Source: Entamoeba histolytica HM-1:IMSS | Lineage: Eukaryota; Evosea; Mastigamoebida; Endamoebidae | Reading direction: 5' to 3' | NCBI RefSeq assembly: GCF_000208925.1 | Contig: NW_001914917.1 | Location: forward strand, 1-64,000 | Length of the DNA stretch: 64,000 bases | Shown here: positions 41,666-51,132 of the stretch, piece after piece | How the letters are laid out: each line of letters opens with the position of its first letter | How positions within the stretch are numbered: position 1 is the stretch's first letter | The notes under the pieces: generated by a model | What the model saw: only the letters and a program-made list of their open reading frames with translations | What the model was told of the DNA's origin: nothing | Database searches by the model: none | Made by a program: the position numbers and the translations under genes

Positions 41666-42920
41666 AACTTAATTGGTTAGATATTTCAAGTTCCAAAAAT
41701 AAAAGAAATAGCCTATGACAGGCAACATTAGTTTTTGTTATTTCTTTTCCTAACTCGTTATTTATATTTATATATTCTTTTCTTTTCAAGACTATTATTT
41801 CTCATTATTTTTATCTGTATTTTTATTTCACTGCCTGTCACTTTTTTTTCGTATATTCTAATAATATATTTTAAAAACTATTTTTCTTTTAATTAAATAA
41901 AAAGTTATTTTTTTTTATTTTTGTTATACAATAATACTATCGTTGATATACTCAAACTATTTACTGTTAGATTTTGATAAAAGATTTACAAAAAAGCTTA
42001 GAGTATAAAGATGTTTTGTTTCTATTACTAAGAAAATACACTCCAGAAATTCATAAAATTATTTTTATAAATATGTAATTAGTTTCTTTCTTGAATGGAT
42101 ATTTCTTTAGTTTCATAATACAGACTTTTTTATATAAACAAAAACCCTTTATAAGTTTTGAATGCTTTATGATTTGGTTCATCTTCTTATTTAACATTTA
42201 TAGCTCTTTCATTATTATCAAATAAAATCTACTCAAATTATACCTTCAAAACTCTTAGTTTTCCAATTTCAACTAAAGGTGTTAACTCTTACAAAACCCT
42301 AGTTTATTAAAATAATTTTTGAATGTCTTTTTGAATGATTTTTTGATGTGGAGGGTTATTATACGACTCTATTTTAAAAATTTTTTCATAAAAAATGTCA
42401 AATAGTGTTATTCAACATCTTATATTTTGTATTTTAGATTTTAATTTTGAAACTGTTTTAATTAAAAGTTATAAAGGTTTTAATGTTTTGTTTATTACTG
42501 TTATTTTGAGATAGTCTAAGATAATAAATCTTGGATTCTAATTACCAACAACATTAATTTTAACAATAAATTACATTCACAACTTTTATTTTCTTTTAGC
42601 TTAGATAAGTAGTTATATAGAATAGCTACTTGATATTTTAGAGGAGAATTAAGAATTAAAGATTAAAAAATGTTATAATTGAGAAAATAAACAACTAATG
42701 AACAAAAGTTTATCAGAGTTATCAATACTCAAATAAAAGAATTATTTATGGGATGAGAGAGTGAAAAAAAAGTGTTATAGTAACATATAACTAAATACTC
42801 AACTTGAGTATTTATAAAAATTCAATCATGATTCAATATGTAATGAAATAGACTCAAAATTTTCTCAATAAAATTAAAATAACACTACATTATTTAAAAT
42901 GAAATATCTTCAATTAACGT
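41666..42920. other. Intergenic DNA with palindrome
   Basis: 1.25 kb between two minus-strand genes. AT-rich with no gene seen. It carries an AAAACCCTAG at about 42293-42302 and a perfect 23-bp palindrome with 11-bp arms (TAAATACTCAA-C-TTGAGTATTTA, 42792-42814) downstream of the M60 gene. Confidence 0.6.
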
Positions 42921-45900
42921 TTAAGAAGAACCAATGATATCAAGATTAACTGTTCCTTCAACAACTTCCATACAAATGTTATGAACTTTGTTTGCTTCAG
43001 TTTCATCAAAAGTATGAGCATAGAACAAAGTTCGTTCAGAGTCAGAGAAATAACTTTGGCTAGTAACTTCACCTGGTTGTGAGTCAATTGTAACTCTAAA
43101 CTTTCCAGATGTTGTTTTTCTATATCCATAAAGACCGAATTTAGTGACTTTAGCTTTGAAACAAAGTGATCCTTCTCCTTCCTTTTCATTTACTGCAAGA
43201 TATCCTCCTGAAGCACCTGGTGTAGTAACTTTCTTAAATCCAGTACTTTTAATCTTTGGTCCAAATGAATTTGTATAATTCTTAAAGGTTTCCTTAATAT
43301 TGAAAGACAATTCTACAACATTGACATAATTTCCACCATTTGAATTATTATAGACAATAAATTGGACACGATCAGTTGTAACTAATTTTTGGAAATTAAG
43401 TTCTGTTGTAGTAGACTTTGGATGCTTATATTTTTCTAATAACTCCATTTCTCCTGTTTCTGGAGATTTAACAAACATTTCAAAGTATCCCCATGAATCT
43501 TCAGGTCTTCTATGATGAACATAAAGATTATTAAATGTTACATTTTCTGAGAATTCAAATGTATAATTAACTGGGAAAGTAGTTCCTTGTCCAGTCCATC
43601 TTGAATGATACATAGTAGAATAATTATCATCAAACATATTAGAACATTTACTTGAATCATCATGTTTAAGTGGTAATGAGAGACATTTAATAGAACAAGC
43701 ATCGTCACCATTCAAACATTTTGGAATAGTTCTATATGCATTAGTTAAGAAACGTGTTGGTCTGCTGTATTTAATTGGTGGAATTTGGAATTCTGGTTCT
43801 TTTGCTCCTGTTTTAACTTTTTCATTAAGAACCATAGAGCTTCCAATATCTGATACACTGCATTTAGAAACATCAACACTTGATTCTTCTGTTCCATGAT
43901 AACAATATCCTATTCTAATAAATCCTTGTCCTCCAGTATTCAAATTATAAAGAATAAATGGATATCCCACATCTTTTTCCAATTTTACAGTTGCATAACT
44001 TCCATTAAGAGTTTTTGAATAACCTCCAAGATATGTTTTAACATCTAATAATTGTTCATACTCTCCAGTAATATTCAATAACAATCTTCCTAAATCATCT
44101 GCTTTCATAAACAATGTATAATATCCAGATTTTGGAACTATCAATTTACCTTTTTCTACTAACATTGATTGCATTGATCCATCATTGTATGTTCCAATTC
44201 CAAAGAATGAAGCCCTTCCTGTATCATTAGCAGTTTTATTCTGAATAATATTAAGAGCTTGTGCCATATCTCTTGTTTGAACATCTTTATAAACTTCATA
44301 TTCTACTTGATGTGGATCTAATTCAAATGTTCCTTCTTGTTCGATATGTACTTTTTCTCCATTAACAACACAATCAATATTTAAAACAAATGTATCATTT
44401 TCTTCTATTCCAAAGAATGGTGTATAGTCATAAACATTGTCTTCAACTCGTTCTAATTTTCCTTTAGTTAATCCAGACTTAATAGTATAACTAACACTAG
44501 TTGCTTTTGGATCTATAGCAGTAGTTGCAGTGAAATTCAATCTAGTTCTTCCATATGGAATTTTATAGGGTCTTCCATAGTAATTTCCATTATAACTCAT
44601 GGCATAGAGGTTGAAGAATGGATAATAAGTTGGATAATTCATATTTTTAATTGCTTCTGAAACATTTGATTGTATATCATATTTAAATAGAGAACATAAG
44701 TATCTAGTATCTCTTTTTGTAACTAATGCAGCTAACAAACAGAAAGCAGAGGTAGAATCTCTTTTAATTGAATATTTACTTTCAAAATTATTTTCATACC
44801 ATAATCCATAATAAGATTTAACTAAAGCAATTAAAGTGTCTGTTCCAAATGCATGTGCCATATTAACATAAGACCTTAAATGAGGTTGATCATTTTCACC
44901 TTTAAGAATTTTATAAATTGTAGAATAACCATCAGAAACATAATTCCAACCACTAAGTCCTTGATTTCTATGTCCAGCAATATTTGTATACAAAATATAA
45001 TTAATTGATGTCATAACATTATTAGTTTCTTCTCCTGGATTACTAATACCCCAATTTCCTCCTTTTAAATAAGTTCCTTGCATATGATGATTCATTTCAT
45101 GTAATGGTCCCCAATTTCCATAATTTATTAATCCATCTTTACCAACACATGCAGCTGCCCAATCGGATGGGTTTTGAGTAAACCAACGTCCTACATATGC
45201 AACAGCAGCTCCTGCATCAACTCTTTGATCAAAGTTTAATGTAATTGGAATATTTTCAAGTGTAACAGCATAATTAGAAATACTAATTGCTTTTAACCAG
45301 AAATCACTAATATATTGTGCATCTTCCAAACTTCTAATATTTCTTGAAGTAAGTACAAGTCTATTTCCTGGTGTTCTGATTTCTGCAACATTTCCTGGTG
45401 CATTTCTTAAAACACTATTCCATTCTTCATTCGTTGTAATATTATAATTAATAATTGGAGCTCTTCCAACATTACTGAATGTGACATAAAATGAATTTGT
45501 AAATGTTGTATCAGATCTTAAATAAATCATACCTCCAAATGGTGATCCTATTTTAAATGTATCATTAATAATGTATGGTTGCGTTGTATTAAGTCCTAAA
45601 TCAAATCCAATTGAATCGATTGGCATTCTATCATTTGACCAGTTATTAACATTTAACCATTGATCAGAAGGATTATGGTTACACTTACCAATACCAACCT
45701 GAATTCCCTTATAACTCATTCCTTTAGGGAATTTAATTGTAACGATTTCTCCTGGAAAAGCCCATGCAACAGCTCTTTGACCAAAAACTCTACCGAAAAG
45801 ACCATATCTAACTTCTAATCTATCAGCTTCCCAATTAACTCCATTAGCTTCAAATTGTTTATCTCCACCATATTTTTCAGGCATTCTTCCTAATGATCCA

Positions 45901-46262
45901 TTATTAATAAGTTGTAATAATGAGTTCATATATTCCTTATTTTCATTAACAATATTTTGTTTTTCCTCATTAGTAAATGTAAGTCCACATCTCCAATAAG
46001 GATATTTTGTATATTTCATAGTCCATTCTTTTGGTTTTGTTCCACTAAATTTTGAAGAAGAAATAACCTCTAATGTATCCATTTCATTTGTCATTTGTGG
46101 GTCGTTAGTAATAACATCAGGAACATAAATAGAGTTGGTGTCTTTAACACTACTTCTTGTTAAAACCACAGAAAGTGTAACAACAACAACTATAACAACT
46201 ACTCCTGTGACTATTGCAGAAGCTATAGCCACAACAGCAATAATGCTTTTAGAACCTAACAT
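42921..46262 (-). CDS. M60-like (enhancin-type) surface metallopeptidase
   Basis: 1113 residues. A type II anchor (about residues 7-35, Ala/Val/Ile-rich) places the rest outside the cell. The M60-like domain (about 130-600) has the zinc motif HEMNHHMQG (HExxH, about 386) and a downstream Glu in PGEETNNV (about 412), as in gluzincins. The domain is preceded by an N-terminal beta region with GxxAWAFPGE. Two further beta regions follow; a C-terminal galactose-binding/F5-8-type fold (about 885-1010, SRWTGQGT...FEFSENVTFNNLYVHHR) probably binds glycans. M60-like enzymes degrade mucin-type glycoproteins and occur in gut microbes and mucosal parasites, so mucus or host-glycoprotein attack is the expected role. 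Complete, single exon. Confidence 0.85.
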   Translation of the reverse strand: MLGSKSIIAVVAIASAIVTGVVVIVVVVTLSVVLTRSSVKDTNSIYVPDVITNDPQMTNEMDTLEVISSSKFSGTKPKEWTMKYTKYPYWRCGLTFTNEEKQNIVNENKEYMNSLLQLINNGSLGRMPEKYGGDKQFEANGVNWEADRLEVRYGLFGRVFGQRAVAWAFPGEIVTIKFPKGMSYKGIQVGIGKCNHNPSDQWLNVNNWSNDRMPIDSIGFDLGLNTTQPYIINDTFKIGSPFGGMIYLRSDTTFTNSFYVTFSNVGRAPIINYNITTNEEWNSVLRNAPGNVAEIRTPGNRLVLTSRNIRSLEDAQYISDFWLKAISISNYAVTLENIPITLNFDQRVDAGAAVAYVGRWFTQNPSDWAAACVGKDGLINYGNWGPLHEMNHHMQGTYLKGGNWGISNPGEETNNVMTSINYILYTNIAGHRNQGLSGWNYVSDGYSTIYKILKGENDQPHLRSYVNMAHAFGTDTLIALVKSYYGLWYENNFESKYSIKRDSTSAFCLLAALVTKRDTRYLCSLFKYDIQSNVSEAIKNMNYPTYYPFFNLYAMSYNGNYYGRPYKIPYGRTRLNFTATTAIDPKATSVSYTIKSGLTKGKLERVEDNVYDYTPFFGIEENDTFVLNIDCVVNGEKVHIEQEGTFELDPHQVEYEVYKDVQTRDMAQALNIIQNKTANDTGRASFFGIGTYNDGSMQSMLVEKGKLIVPKSGYYTLFMKADDLGRLLLNITGEYEQLLDVKTYLGGYSKTLNGSYATVKLEKDVGYPFILYNLNTGGQGFIRIGYCYHGTEESSVDVSKCSVSDIGSSMVLNEKVKTGAKEPEFQIPPIKYSRPTRFLTNAYRTIPKCLNGDDACSIKCLSLPLKHDDSSKCSNMFDDNYSTMYHSRWTGQGTTFPVNYTFEFSENVTFNNLYVHHRRPEDSWGYFEMFVKSPETGEMELLEKYKHPKSTTTELNFQKLVTTDRVQFIVYNNSNGGNYVNVVELSFNIKETFKNYTNSFGPKIKSTGFKKVTTPGASGGYLAVNEKEGEGSLCFKAKVTKFGLYGYRKTTSGKFRVTIDSQPGEVTSQSYFSDSERTLFYAHTFDETEANKVHNICMEVVEGTVNLDIIGSS

Positions 46263-47189
46263 AACTTTAATTTATGAATAATTAGTTTTTTTAAAAACAC
46301 TTTAAATACACTTATTTTTTATGTTTGTTTTCATTTTTAACATTCTTTTATATTTCTATAACTTATTTATAGCTTCAAGCTGAAACAAGCAAGCAAACTA
46401 TTCAATTCAAAAGTTATTATAAATAATTGTCGAATTTAACGAAACAAAATTGAGTTGTTAGTTCTTTTTTAAGCACCAAAAGATAGAAATCAAAAATAAA
46501 AATAGATTTTTAGTTTGACGATAAGAACAAACGTGTTAATATAAAAATATATCTAAATTTACTTTATTTTGATTGGAATTTATCTTTTAAAAATTAAAAC
46601 CAAAGTAAACCCAAAAACGGAGTGCAGGTTTTTTAATTTACACAGTTTTCAAATGAAGAAAAAAACTCAACGGATGAGTAAAGTTTGATTGAGAATGAAG
46701 GAAAGATTTTATAATTTTTATGAATAATTAACCCTTGTTTTAACGAAAAAAAATATTTTCTATGAATAAAAATGATTTAATCATTCAATTTTTCATAATT
46801 TCGATTATTTGTATCTTTTAAAGTTATGTTAAAATAAGGTTTACTTTTGGTGATTTACAATATTCTATTAATGGGTTTTTGTTTATAATTTTTATATCAA
46901 AATGCAATTATTTTATTGATTTGTATTACTTCTTTTAAATGTAAAAAATAATGTTGCTATTAACAAAGATTGATTGTTATGTTCAATTCATCATTATTTT
47001 TATTAATATTCTTGAAGAATCATTATTCATACAAAAAAGGAAATAGCTATTGTCTTTAGATTGTAATTACATCACTAATATCGAAGAACATATTCCTTAT
47101 TCAATTTCTTTAATATTTACTTGAAATTTTCGTTTAGAATAGTTTTGATATAACTAATATTTATTTTATGGTATTTAAATATTTTAGTT
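46263..47189. other. AT-rich intergenic DNA
   Basis: No gene seen. It contains the promoter side of the M60 gene and otherwise simple A/T sequence. Confidence 0.6.
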
Positions 47190-47800
47190 ACAGATAGAAG
47201 GTGGCACATCTGAAACATCACAAACACTAATACAATTCATGTTTTTGAATCTCTCAATTATTATCTTGTTATGATAGTGTATTTGAATTAGAAATATATT
47301 AATTAATATTGCAAATGGTGCATCATTTTATTATGATGAAATATTAGACGTTGAAATATAATAAATAAGATTCAATATTTATTAAAAAAGAAATTAAGAA
47401 AAATACATTAACCAATGAAAAGAATCTAATAGAGTGTAGTTAATACTGAAAGAAAATTAGTCATAATAATACAGTAGTAATGGAATGTTCTTTTCTCTCA
47501 TTCATAAAATAAAGAAAAAAGAAGGAAATGAGACTATTTAAAATTAAATCAAAAATAAACAAATGTTAAAAAGCAGGAATAAATAGAAAAGTTTGAGAAG
47601 ACATTAATAAGAAGAAATAAAACAAAGAAATGGTTTTCTCATTTTCCTAGAAAAACATAAAGGATAAGTTAAACAAAAAGATTATTCTTTTTAAAAACAA
47701 GTGAAGAGATAGGAATATTCTCCTCTGAGCAAGGAATAATAAATGAACATTCTATTAACACTTAATTAACTATTTTTATTTAAATGGTTTAGTTAATAAC
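47190..47800 (+). mobile_element. SINE-like element A
   Basis: About 610 bp without coding capacity. Its last ~80 bases (about 47700-47785) match the 3' end of LINE copy 1 (about 7465-7540): CTCCTCTGAGC against CTCCCCTGAGC, and CTATTAACACTTAATTAA against CTATTAATACTTAATTAA. A SINE sharing its 3' end with a LINE is the known EhSINE/EhLINE arrangement, and the length fits EhSINEs (about 0.55-0.65 kb). The 5' boundary is estimated from its alignment with element B. Confidence 0.6.
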
Positions 47801-47894
47801 GTAGACTAGGTTATCATTTAATACATAATGTGTATCATTACTGTATTTTGACTATTTCATTAAATACTAAATCACTTTGTGTTTTTAGTGAATA

Positions 47895-48425
47895 AAAATT
47901 GGAGTTTGAAGTTGACATGTTAGAAACACGCACTCAAATAATAATAAAAATCAATCATTGAACCATCAATTATTATCTGATTATGATGATGGATTTAGAT
48001 ATAAAATAAATTAGTTAATATTACTAAGAATGAAGTAAAATATTACAAGTGAATAATATCAAATGAAAACGATATAAATGATGATGTTAATAATAAAAAA
48101 TTAGATATGATAATATAATGATAATTAAATGTTCATTTATCATAAAATAGAAAATAGAGAAAGATGAGGTTCATTAAAATTAAAATAAAAATCAAAGAAG
48201 AAGATAAAAGGAAGAAATAAACAGAAATAAGAAAGAAAAAACACTAAAAGAAATAAAACAAATGAACTATTCACATAACAAGAAGAAAATCTAAATAATA
48301 AATAAAACAAAGAAGTTACTCATTTTAATAACAAACATTTGATTAATAGTAATTAATCAACGAATAAATTACAACTTTATTAACACTTAATTATCTATTT
48401 TATTTTTTATTCATCTATTATTTCT
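47895..48425 (+). mobile_element. SINE-like element B
   Basis: A diverged second copy next to element A in the same orientation. TCAATTATTATCT and a following TTATGAT...GGATTT block occur in both (about 47250 and 47970). Both end TATTAACACTTAATTA followed by a T-rich tail (48391-48420). The middle is eroded. The pairing with A is visible by eye; the boundaries are approximate. Confidence 0.5.
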
Positions 48426-49696
48426 GAATTACTTGTATTATTTGTATTATATTTTCATTAATAAATATTTGTATTTATTTTTGTAATTAATGGATATTTA
48501 TTCATTATATTTTTGTTATTTTATATTCAATGAATATCAACTCCATTTTTTATTTTAATGAAATACTTGAACATACTTCTTTATTTTATTATATTCATCT
48601 CATTTATTTATGTTTCTTCTTTATGTTATATGGGTACGAAAATTAGCAAAGAAATAATGCATCTAAATAATTTACAAAAATGAAAAAAGATGCAAAAAAA
48701 TTTGCATCAATAGAATTTTCCATTTATTATATTTTGCTCCTAAAATAAAAATAAAAAAATAAAAAAAATATGATAAATATACAATCTGTATATATTTATG
48801 TTTATATTTTATTATCAATTGTATTCTGTATGAAATATTAATGAAATAGATGATTTGATGAATCATATTTAATTATTTTTATTCTTTTCTTTATATGTTA
48901 TTTATCTATCGTATTTTTATATTTATTTCTCTGATTATATTATTTATATCATTGTATTCTTCTTATTATCTATATATTATTATATTATTATATTATTCTT
49001 ATTATATTATTTTTATGTTTATATTATTTAGATTTTCTTCTTGTTATTCTTTTCTATTTAGATGTATTTGAATATTCATCTTTATCATTTTTATATTATT
49101 ATCATTTATATCTATTTTCAATTTATATTTATTCTGTTTTTATTTATATTTATATTGATTTTATCTTTTATACTTTGATTTTATTATTATATCATTGACT
49201 ATCATTTCTCCTTTTATTTATCATTTATTCTTATTATTCTTTTGTTTTATATTCTATATCATATCTTCATATCATTTTCATTTATATTTTATCACTTATT
49301 ACATGTTATAATAACATAATACATATGATTGATTATATAATAAATATCATGATGAAGTTATACACATAAATAATAAAATATTTTGCATCAATAAAAATGT
49401 TGCTAAATATTTTACATCATTAAATTATACACTTTTATTGAATATTTCTAATTTTTACGATAAAATTACACATTTATTTCTTCTTTCTTTTCTTCTTTTA
49501 TTATCTATTCTATTTTATTACTCTTTATCTTCTTTCTATATTCTCCACTTTCTACTTTTATTCTTTCTTCATCATATCCAACTTTTTACTTTCTTTTTAT
49601 TCTTTTATATCATTCATTCTCTTCTTTTTCAATTATTTGCTTTTTTCGTTGCCATTGAAGAATATTAAGAAATGAAATAACAAAATAATAAACATA
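48426..49696. other. AT-rich DNA with repeated TTTGCATCAATA motif
   Basis: No gene seen. A perfect hairpin GATGCAAA-AAAA-TTTGCATC lies at 48689-48708, and TTTGCATCAATA recurs at 48701-48712 and about 49382-49393. The stretch between is T-rich simple sequence. Confidence 0.5.
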
Positions 49697-49715
49697 ATAA
49701 GTCTACATTATATAA
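49697..49715. repeat. Left 19-bp direct repeat (probable target-site duplication)
   Basis: ATAAGTCTACATTATATAA at 49697-49715 is identical to 50381-50399. It flanks the 665-bp element on the left and runs directly into its A17 homopolymer. Confidence 0.85.
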
Positions 49716-49773
49716 AAAAAAAAAAAAAAAGTAATCAATTATGATTAACCTTATTTTTTAGGTTTTTCATCAT

Positions 49774-49982
49774 GTTGAGAAGTGAGTGAATCAGTTTCTT
49801 CAACACGCTTTATTTCTATTGAAATAAAGTTTTTGCAAGCATGCTCGACTTAAATGGTTCCTCAATTAAGTTGCTGCCTGACTTTTATTTTGATTTTAAT
49901 GAGTAATATAATATTTCTCATTCTTTATATTGTTGTTTTAAGGAGAGTATATCCATAACATACTGTTATAGCTCATCTCCTT
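49774..49982. other. Cluster of hairpins inside the 665-bp element
   Basis: Three inverted repeats are clear. CTTTATTTC-TATT-GAAATAAAG spans 49808-49829. AAGGAGA/TCTCCTT (49940-49946 with 49976-49982) encloses ATAACA-TAC-TGTTAT (49955-49969). An imperfect GTTGAGAA/TTCTTCAAC pair lies at about 49774-49804. They suggest that the transcript of this element is structured. Confidence 0.55.
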
Positions 49983-50140
49983 TTACCTTCGACACCCCTT
50001 AAAGAAACCCTATTCCTTGATAATATCATTATGTTTAATTTTTGTGCAACAATATCAATTATATATGCGTCTTCTTTAATAATTGATAATTCTTAATACA
50101 TAATACCTCCTTAGTAAATAATAATCCTTATAATTAATAA

Positions 50141-50212
50141 TGAATAACAATACACCGCAATGAATAACAATACACGTTAATGAACAACAATACACGTTAA
50201 TGAATAATAATC
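50141..50212. repeat. About 20-bp tandem repeats inside the element
   Basis: Three and a half units of AATGAATAACAATACACGTT with small changes (CGC for GTT in the first, AACAAC in the third). Internal short tandem repeats are a known property of EhSINEs. Confidence 0.8.
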
Positions 50213-50286
50213 TTTTATAATAATCACTTCTAATAAATATTAATAATAATTAACAGTTAGTGTTGAATAGGTATTATCTCACCAAA

Positions 50287-50380
50287 GGCACGTCATGACC
50301 AGACGATAACTGGGAGATTCGAAGCATGGGATTATTTTAGGGTTTCATGTGGTGTCTCTGACGTGCCATCTTCGAATCTC
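50287..50380 (-). ncRNA. Double-pseudoknot RNA element, HDV-ribozyme-like topology
   Basis: On the minus strand the pairing segments run as follows. P1 5' is GAGATTCGAAG (50380-50370), then AT, then P2 5' GGCACGTCA (50367-50359), then a 34-nt stretch that can form a CATG/CATG stem. P1 3' is CTTCGAATCTC (50324-50314). A hairpin CCAG-TTATCGT-CTGG follows (50313-50299), then UCA, then P2 3' TGACGTGCC (50295-50287). P1 (11 bp) and P2 (9 bp) are perfect and interleaved, so this is a pseudoknot. The order P1-P2-P3-P1'-P4-P2' is that of HDV-family ribozymes. The 5' G of P1 is the first base after the target-site duplication, where such a ribozyme would cleave, as known for R2-type retrotransposons. 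P1 is longer than the usual 7 bp and the active-site C is only tentatively the one in UCA. Catalysis is not shown. Confidence 0.5.
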
Positions 50381-50399
50381 ATAAGTCTACATTATATAA
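50381..50399. repeat. Right 19-bp direct repeat (probable target-site duplication)
   Basis: Perfect copy of 49697-49715, directly next to the first base of the pseudoknot end of the element. Confidence 0.85.
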
Positions 50400-51045
50400 T
50401 ATTCAAAATAAAAAATAAAAATCATATAATTAAGCGTCAATAGAATTGTCATTTATTCGTTACCAATGGATATTAATTACATAATACATCGTTAAAAAAG
50501 CAATTTCTAATAATTCACTTATTATTTAGAATTTCTTCTTGACTTGTGAAAAAAAAACATTTTCTTTTCTTTTAATTCTTTTCTATTATCTTCTTTTCAT
50601 TCTTCTTTTTGTCTTCTTCTTTGGTTTTCATTTTAATTTAAAAGAACTTAATTTTTATTTTTCTTATTTTATGCTGAATGAACATACTAATATCACTAAA
50701 GTATTATATCTAAATTCATTTAGTATTAATCACATCAAATATATCATTTTCATTTGATAATATTCTTTATACATTTCTAGTTTCATATTACTCAATATCA
50801 ATTCTTATATTACAACAAACAATGTCAACTACAATACCTCATTACATTCATTGAAATAATAACCAACGCATTTCCTATTCAGATGCAAATCATAACAAGT
50901 TAATAAGATTGAGAATCGAGGCATGAGTTTGTGATAAAGAATGTATGATGGTTCTGACTTTTCAAGCTTGATTCAGAAACAAAACAAAATAATAGAATAG
51001 AAGAATAAAAACAAAAAGAATAAAAAGAAGAAGAAAAAGCAAGAA
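50400..51045. other. AT-rich intergenic DNA
   Basis: No gene seen. T-rich in 50530-50660. The last ~70 bases are A/G-rich and lead into the tRNA-like sequence. Confidence 0.6.
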
Positions 51046-51132
51046 GGTCCTGTAGCACAGTTGGTAGTGCATCGTACTTATAGGAAAGAGAAATGTGAGG
51101 GTTGCATGTTCAATCAATCCCCGCTGTGACCA
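51046..51132 (+). tRNA. tRNA-Ile(UAU)-like gene with 10-nt intron, possibly a pseudogene
   Basis: GGTCCTG begins the acceptor (51046-51052) and pairs imperfectly with TGTGACC (51125-51131): four Watson-Crick pairs, two G-T pairs, one mismatch. The D arm GCAC-AGTTGGTA-GTGC is perfect. The anticodon stem TCGTA/TGTGA encloses CTTATA, a 10-nt intron GGAAAGAGAA and the last loop base; the anticodon is TAT at the canonical site before the intron. The T loop TTCAATC is present but the T stem does not close well (GCATG against AATCC/CCCGC), as if AATC had been duplicated. A TTTT follows at 51134-51137. It is a single copy, not a tandem array as is usual in Entamoeba histolytica. It is either a relic or a diverged functional gene. 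Confidence 0.6.

Larger units (their letters stand above)
49716..50380 (-). mobile_element. 665-bp non-coding insertion with 19-bp target-site duplication
   Basis: The segment lies exactly between two perfect 19-bp direct repeats, as expected for a target-primed retrotransposed element. Read on the minus strand it starts GAGATTCGAAG at 50380 and ends in a T tract next to the left repeat (plus-strand A run, 49714-49730). T-rich 3' ends are also seen in the LINE and SINE copies of this window, so minus is the likely sense. It has no ORF, is less AT-rich than its flanks, and carries a ~20-bp tandem repeat and several hairpins. It does not show the LINE/SINE 3' end of elements A and B, so it would be another family. 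SINE-like nature is inference. Confidence 0.7.

Noticed and set aside
50287..50368. Reading this element as a plus-strand tRNA (GGCACGT/ACGTGCC acceptor ending in A)
   Set aside because: The acceptor-like stem and a 7-nt-loop hairpin are there, but no D or T arm fits; the interleaved second helix and the adjacent direct repeat fit a pseudoknot at an element end better.
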